DNA from: Scatosoma sp045655705
GTDB taxonomy: Bacteria > Bacillota > Clostridia > Christensenellales > Borkfalkiaceae
Reading direction: 5' to 3'
Length of the DNA: 15,692 nucleotides
Assembly: GCA_045655705.1 (NCBI GenBank)
Contig: JAZOPU010000016.1
Location: 1 to 15,692, forward strand
Part shown: positions 12,925 to 15,692 of the stretch, piece after piece
Layout: the number at the start of each line of letters is the position of its first letter
Position numbering within the stretch: the stretch's first letter is position 1
Notes under the pieces: generated by a model
Databases searched by the model: none
What the model was told of the DNA's origin: nothing
The model's input: only the letters and a program-made list of their open reading frames with translations
Made by a program: the position numbers and the translations under genes

Positions 12925-13645
12925 AGATATCCTTACAGTTTTACAAAACCGCTCGTCGCGCCGCGGGTATACCTGCGACGCGTGCGGAAAAGAAGTTTTT
13001 GATTATCCAAACAAACGCTTGTGCGAGATTTGCGAAAACGCACTGTTTTTCAACGATAGTATCGCTTGCGATAAATGCGGTCGCAAAACGCTGATAGACG
13101 GGCTGTGCTTGGGTTGTAAAAACCACCCGCCCGTATACACGAAAAGCGTTTCTCCGCTCGTGTACGACGGCGACACGCCCGATCTTATCAACCGTTTTAA
13201 AAACGGTAATGCGCGCCTTGGCTATTATCTGGGCGAGCTGATCGCCATAGCGGTAATGGAGAAAATCCCCAAAGACGAAAAACTGTTTGTTTTGTCCGTG
13301 CCCACCACGAAACAACGCATGCGTACACGCGGTTTTGATCAAGCGCAAATGCTTGCGCGCGTGCTTTTGGATATTTTGCGCGCGAACGGGTATACCGTAG
13401 AAACCGTCGATTTTCTCTATGCAAAAGATACCACCGCGCAAAAGGACTTGACCTATGCCGAGCGTTTGCACGTCGTGGCGAATAGATACCGCTTAAAAAA
13501 GCGGGGACTGTGCAAAGACAAAACCTTTTTGCTTGTGGATGATATTCTAACCTCGGGCGCAACGGGCAACGCGTGCTCGTCTTTACTCTTTGACGACGGC
13601 GCAAAAGCCGTGTATTTCGCGGTGGCGGCTTCGTCGAAAGCTTAA
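12911..13645 (+). CDS. comF: ComF-family phosphoribosyltransferase-like protein
   Basis: This 244-residue protein has ComF architecture. The N-terminal CxxC pairs start at C22-C25 (YTCDACG), continue with LCEIC, then ACDKC and LCLGC; they should hold zinc. A PRTase-like domain follows, with VPTTKQRMRTRGFDQAQMLA and the PRPP-binding loop VDDILTSGATG at 209-219. ComF is needed for DNA uptake in competent Firmicutes and occurs widely as a single gene in non-competent ones. The start at 12911 has AAGGA eleven bases upstream and lies inside popT; a longer in-frame start at 12845 is deep inside popT and unlikely. No clear terminator separates it from the convergent gene 11 bp away. Confidence 0.92.
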   Translation: MKTLRDILTVLQNRSSRRGYTCDACGKEVFDYPNKRLCEICENALFFNDSIACDKCGRKTLIDGLCLGCKNHPPVYTKSVSPLVYDGDTPDLINRFKNGNARLGYYLGELIAIAVMEKIPKDEKLFVLSVPTTKQRMRTRGFDQAQMLARVLLDILRANGYTVETVDFLYAKDTTAQKDLTYAERLHVVANRYRLKKRGLCKDKTFLLVDDILTSGATGNACSSLLFDDGAKAVYFAVAASSKA

Positions 13646-13656
13646 TGGTAGCTTAA

Positions 13657-14520
<864 letters not shown>

Positions 14521-14535
14521 AAAAGTCTCCTTTGC

Positions 14536-14551
14536 TGTTTCCCGTGAAACT
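14536..14551. other. parS-like palindrome, candidate ParB site
   Basis: TGTTTCCCGTGAAACT matches the Bacillus parS consensus TGTTTCACGTGAAACA at 14 of 16 positions, with intact GTTTC/GAAAC arms. It lies in the 5' untranslated region of the lipoprotein gene. A chance match is possible with two deviations. Confidence 0.35.
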
Positions 14552-14574
14552 TTTTTGGGAAAAGCGTCCTTGGT

Positions 14575-14603
14575 ATTGTAAAGGAACGGGAGCGAAAAAG
14601 CAA
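14575..14603 (-). promoter_or_regulatory. Promoter of the NlpC/P60 lipoprotein gene
   Basis: On the minus strand, TTGCTT (14598-14603), a 17-bp spacer and TACAAT (14575-14580), 55 bp before the start codon. Confidence 0.6.
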
Positions 14604-14717
14604 TATCAAAAAAACGGCAAAAGCGGAAAAATGCGGTAAAAACGACGAAAACGGACTGAAAAATCCCAAAATGCGGAAAGGGTGGAAAAATTTTTCGCGT
14701 TCGCACAATTCCACCGC

Positions 14718-14746
14718 TTGAATTTGCGCGCAAACTGTGGTATAAT
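14718..14746 (+). promoter_or_regulatory. Promoter of the PHP-phosphatase gene
   Basis: TTGAAT (14718-14723), a 17-bp spacer and a perfect TATAAT (14741-14746) with an extending TGG, 20 bp before the ATG. Between this and the divergent promoter at 14603 I see only purine-rich sequence. Confidence 0.78.
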
Positions 14747-14765
14747 ACCAAGTAGTGAGGAACTT

Positions 14766-15605
14766 ATGAAACTGATTACGGACGTACATAACCATAGTGA
14801 ATATTCGCACGATTGTAACGTTCCGCTCGTGGAAATGGTGGAAAGCGCGCTTGATAAGGGCGTGGCGTTTTACGGCACGAGCGAGCATTTTGATTATGAT
14901 ATCACGATCGTTTGCGAAGACCTTAGTCAATCTATCGACGAAGAGCGGTATTTCCACGACGCACGGCACGTGCAAGAAGATTATGCAGGGGTAATCAACG
15001 TGCTCGTGGGCGCGGAGCTTTCTTATTGCGACGATCCGCGCGTGATACAAGCCAACGCGCGTATATGCGAAAAATACGCACCCGATTTTATCGTCAATTC
15101 CGTGCATACGTATAAAGGGCACGACTATTACCATAAAAACGTTTTTTATCAAACGCAAAACGGGGAAAAGGTGTTACGCGAGAAAAAGCAGGTGTATAAG
15201 GAATATTTACAATATATTCAAGACAGCCTAAACGTACCCTACCCCTACGATATCGTGGGGCATATCGGTTACGCCGCGCGCTATGCGCCCTATGAAAACA
15301 GAGAAATCACGCTCGCTGAGTTTCGTGACGAGATAGACGCAATTTTAAAAACAATCATTCAAAAGGATAAGATTTTAGAAGTCAACGGCAAATCCAAGGG
15401 TATGCAAGACGCGTTTTTGCCATCCAAAGAGATTATTCAAAGATACTACGAGCTTGGCGGAAGAAAGGTATCCTACGGCGCGGACGCGCACTTGATAGAA
15501 CAACAGCTTGCTAGCCGTGAAAAAGTAGTGCAAACGCTCAAAGAGATCGGGTTTACCTATCTTACCGTACCGCATCGGGGCGAGCATATCAAGGTGGAAA
15601 TATAA
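14766..15605 (+). CDS. PHP-family phosphatase, histidinol-phosphatase type
   Basis: This 280-residue protein has the PHP metal-binding layout in order: DVHNHSEYSHD at 6-16, TSEHFD near 40, GAELSY near 80, VNSVHTYKG near 114, VGHIGYAARYA near 163, EVNGKS near 201 and YGADAHL near 238. These His, Asp and Glu residues bind the trinuclear metal centre. The length and arrangement match HisK-type histidinol-phosphate phosphatases, which dephosphorylate histidinol phosphate in histidine synthesis. No other his gene is nearby, so the substrate may be another phosphomonoester. GAGGA at 14757-14761 sets the start; the upstream in-frame extension is non-coding. Its stop overlaps the next start (TAATG). 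Confidence 0.85.
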   Translation: MKLITDVHNHSEYSHDCNVPLVEMVESALDKGVAFYGTSEHFDYDITIVCEDLSQSIDEERYFHDARHVQEDYAGVINVLVGAELSYCDDPRVIQANARICEKYAPDFIVNSVHTYKGHDYYHKNVFYQTQNGEKVLREKKQVYKEYLQYIQDSLNVPYPYDIVGHIGYAARYAPYENREITLAEFRDEIDAILKTIIQKDKILEVNGKSKGMQDAFLPSKEIIQRYYELGGRKVSYGADAHLIEQQLASREKVVQTLKEIGFTYLTVPHRGEHIKVEI

Positions 15606-15692
15606 TGTCGGAATTGGATATATTAAAGCTTTTGCAACGCTACGGCGAAGAAACGGAGCTGGCGGATTTTTCGGTGGACGAGCTGGAAGAAC
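15605..15692 (+). CDS. Start of an unknown protein, cut by the window end
   Basis: An open frame begins in the stop codon of the PHP gene (TAATG) and runs to the window edge. The 29 visible residues (MSELDILKLLQRYG, then EETELADFSVDELEE) look helical and acidic. The overlap implies co-transcription with the phosphatase. Too little is visible to name it. Confidence 0.6.
   Translation, partial: MSELDILKLLQRYGEETELADFSVDELEE

Overview
This window looks like chromosome from an uncultivated, moderately low-GC Clostridia-like Firmicute. The support is consensus sigma-A promoters (TTGACA/TTGCAT, 17-bp spacer, TATAAT, often with an extended TG), strong AGGAGG-type ribosome binding sites, a T-box leader, a DeoR regulator, an ECF S component, VanZ, ComF and a 5S rRNA with its terminator. 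The short alanyl-tRNA synthetase and several conserved unknown proteins resemble those I associate with Christensenellales-like gut Clostridia, but that placement is inference.

Layout. 1-175: end of an rRNA operon (5S rRNA and terminator). 180-1230: a YczE-type membrane protein coupled to a small exported protein. 1285-2566: an isolated, visibly AT-rich gene for a cysteine-rich unknown protein, sharing a terminator with a convergent DeoR-family regulator (2581-3339). 3507-4201: a divergent gene for a small HTH protein. 4206-6656: a cysteine module in which a T-box leader controls cysE and cysS. 6677-8977: alaS, encoding a 609-residue enzyme without the C-terminal domain, overlapping a small unknown gene. 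8959-9699: a minus-strand orphan gene preceded by an elaborate structured leader RNA. 9711-11336: minus-strand ECF S component and a conserved unknown two-domain protein. 11425-13645: a vanZ-popT-comF operon. 13657-14603: a minus-strand NlpC/P60 lipoprotein. 14718-15692: a PHP-family phosphatase overlapping the start of an unknown gene cut by the window edge.

The most unusual object is the leader RNA at about 9461-9665 (minus strand). A near-consensus promoter would start transcription at the first base of a 20-bp stem. Nested stems follow, then a 16-bp pairing between an apical segment and the 3' tail that would form a pseudoknot or a switch. A UUCG-capped intrinsic terminator comes next, directly before the Shine-Dalgarno sequence of the orphan gene. 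Six positions in these stems pair as G-U on the minus-strand RNA but would be A-C mismatches on the plus strand, which argues for a functional RNA made from the minus strand.

Functionally the window is mostly housekeeping: translation (5S, cysS, alaS), cysteine supply under tRNA-Cys control, envelope lipid carrier recycling and cell-wall remodelling. Single orphan genes of unknown role are scattered between these modules. No transposase, integrase, CRISPR array or tRNA gene was seen.
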